This document shows positions 62,771 through 64,000 of a DNA stretch of 64,000 bases, piece after piece. Source of the stretch: Hyphomicrobium_A sp963759735 (GTDB lineage: Bacteria; Pseudomonadota; Alphaproteobacteria; Rhizobiales; Hyphomicrobiaceae); the NCBI GenBank assembly GCA_963759735.1, contig CAVXAF010000007.1, positions 496,001-560,000 on the forward strand. Direction: 5' to 3'. Within the stretch, counting starts at the first letter, position 1. The number at the start of each line of letters is the position of its first letter. Position numbers and translations under genes: made by a program. The notes beneath the pieces were generated by a model, which did not search any database, was not told the DNA's origin, and was given only the letters and a program-made list of their open reading frames with translations.

Positions 62771-63319
62771 TTACTTCACGCTGTTAAGGTAAGCGAGCAG
62801 GTCGGCGAGGTCGCCCGTATCGGCGATACCCGGGAACAGCATCTTGGTGCCGGGGACGAAGCCTTTGGGATTGTGGATGAAAGCCGCCAGATCGGCGAAT
62901 GACCAGTTGCCGCCTTTGGCCTTCAAGGCGTCGGAATAGGCAAAGCCCGCATGCGAAGCCTTGGCGCGGTCGACAACGCCGGCGAGGTTGGGGCCGACTT
63001 TGTTGGGCCCGCCCGGCTCGATCGAATGGCAAGCGACGCATTTCTTGAAGACCACAGCGCCGGCTTCCACGTTGCCGGCTGCGGCTGCCTGCGCCACGGC
63101 GGCAGCATCGAAGGCTGGCGCTGCCGGTGCGCCGGCTGGAGCCGCTTCGCCCTTCCCCTGCGCTCCCGCCTCTTCAGGCATCGGCAGGACGTAGCCAGGC
63201 TTTTCCGGTGCCTTGCCGTGCTCGCTGATCTCGAGCGCTACGCGGAAGCCGACGATGACCAGCAGGGTGCAAAGGATTGCACCGGCAATCTTAGACAGCT
63301 CGAAGGAATCTAGTCGCAT
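62771..63319 (-). CDS. Membrane-anchored cytochrome c (CycM-like)
   Basis: This encodes 182 residues. An uncleaved N-terminal helix (SKIAGAILCTLLVIVGFRVAL, about residues 9-29) anchors a c-type cytochrome. A Pro/Ala-rich linker (about 34-80) follows, then CVACH at residues 94-98 and the likely axial Met160 in PGTKMLFPG. CycM-type proteins link the bc1 complex to the aa3 oxidase. It is divergent from kdsB, the usual order in Hyphomicrobiales. Confidence 0.88.
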   Translation of the reverse strand: MRLDSFELSKIAGAILCTLLVIVGFRVALEISEHGKAPEKPGYVLPMPEEAGAQGKGEAAPAGAPAAPAFDAAAVAQAAAAGNVEAGAVVFKKCVACHSIEPGGPNKVGPNLAGVVDRAKASHAGFAYSDALKAKGGNWSFADLAAFIHNPKGFVPGTKMLFPGIADTGDLADLLAYLNSVK

Positions 63320-63468
63320 TCCACCGCTCCGCAGCCCCGCATTCGGCGTCGCCGAACAATTGGGGGGACTATAGAAACTCCGCATCGGCTTGCAACCGAT
63401 GCAGGCCCCGTTCTATGTGCACCCGACCGGGACCAATTGCCTCGGCTGCGCTATCGAGGTGCCGACCA

Positions 63469-64000
63469 GTGGCCAATACACTCATCGTCATCCCTGCTCG
63501 CCTGCAAGCCACGCGCCTGCCGGGCAAGCCCATGCTCGACATCGCCGGGGTGCCGATGATCGTTCAGGTGTGGCGAAGGGCCGTCGCGGCGGATGCTGGC
63601 CGCGTCGTTGTTGCAACCAACTCTGTCGACGTGTTGGCGGCGGTGGAGGCCGCGGGCGGCGAGGCTGTGATGACGCGCGCCGACCATGTTTCGGGCTCCG
63701 ACCGGATCTACGAAGCGATCACGCGGGTCGATGCGGATGCGCGCGCCGACTTTGTGGTCAACCTGCAGGGCGACCTGCCGACACTCGAGCCGCATCTCGT
63801 CGCTGCTTGCCTGGCCCCGCTCGCCGAGCCGGCGGCCGACATCGCGACGCTCGCCGCCGCGATCACGGACGAGCACGAACGCACCAACCCTAACGTGGTG
63901 AAGGTGGTCGGCTCGCCGCTGCCGGGAACCGGCCGCCTGCGCGCGCTCTACTTTACGCGGGCCACTGCTCCGTGGGGCGAGGGGCCGCTCTATCATCATA
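63469..64000 (+). CDS. kdsB: 3-deoxy-manno-octulosonate cytidylyltransferase, 3'-truncated by the window
   Basis: This enzyme activates Kdo as CMP-Kdo for WaaA. The N-terminus ANTLIVIPARLQATRLPGKPM and the segments GVPMIVQVWRRA, GGEAVMTRADHVSGSDRIYEA and DFVVNLQGDLPTLEPHL are diagnostic. The start is GTG at 63469; GAGG lies about 10 bases upstream. The gene runs off the right edge, so about 177 of the expected ~245 residues are visible. No frameshift is seen in this part. Confidence 0.9.
   Translation, partial: MANTLIVIPARLQATRLPGKPMLDIAGVPMIVQVWRRAVAADAGRVVVATNSVDVLAAVEAAGGEAVMTRADHVSGSDRIYEAITRVDADARADFVVNLQGDLPTLEPHLVAACLAPLAEPAADIATLAAAITDEHERTNPNVVKVVGSPLPGTGRLRALYFTRATAPWGEGPLYHH

Overview
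The window is GC-rich chromosomal DNA from an alphaproteobacterium, most likely of the order Hyphomicrobiales (Rhizobiales). This rests on gene content and order: a Kdo/lipid A block next to xseA and purD, DUF2093 and DUF4170 proteins, a complete Tad (Flp) pilus locus, the plant-type GshA family, a membrane-anchored cytochrome c beside kdsB, and a Yej-type ABC transporter. No rRNA, tRNA, prophage, insertion sequence or CRISPR array was recognised.

Layout. 1-2130: HAD hydrolase, then a patch of palindromic repeats with a 189-bp tandem duplication bracketing a small GIY-YIG nuclease gene, then a secreted protein. 2131-2853: no convincing gene. 2854-9716: envelope and RNA-modification genes (PspC, rsmD, rluB-like, tadA, patatin), purD and xseA. 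9792-16110: DUF2093, lpxK, waaA, a DUF374 acyltransferase, a divergent Cys-phosphatase, an MsbA-like exporter and DUF4170. 16363-19511: ubiA and hisS. 19588-30274: glycolate oxidation (glcDEF) in a five-gene operon with a clostripain-family peptidase and a phosphatase, a divergent LysR gene, then cytochrome c and lutABC. 30278-37458: gshA, rsmE, CapA, a cation efflux protein, a membrane hydrolase and a TetR regulator. 37654-50285: the Tad locus. 50420-54733: aminopeptidase, NlpC/P60 and two GSTs. 54757-62578: a Yej-type transporter with two tandem binding proteins. 62771-64000: cytochrome c and the start of kdsB.

How the genes fit together. Kdo activation (kdsB), Kdo transfer (waaA), lipid A 4'-phosphorylation (lpxK) and an MsbA-like exporter point to an ordinary lipid A-Kdo envelope. 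glcDEF and lutABC oxidise 2-hydroxy acids (glycolate, lactate) and lie either side of a LysR gene and a periplasmic cytochrome c. The Tad genes supply pilin, peptidase, secretin, ATPases, platform proteins and TadE pseudopilins for an adhesive pilus.

Quality caution. At least eight genes are split between reading frames (HAD, waaA, hisS, LysR, lutC, rsmE, capA, cation efflux). hisS alone carries about eight shifts, and the Tad and Yej operons carry none. Because several of these are housekeeping genes, local consensus errors are more likely than true decay. Such genes are typed as pseudogene here only because the given sequence cannot encode them in one frame.
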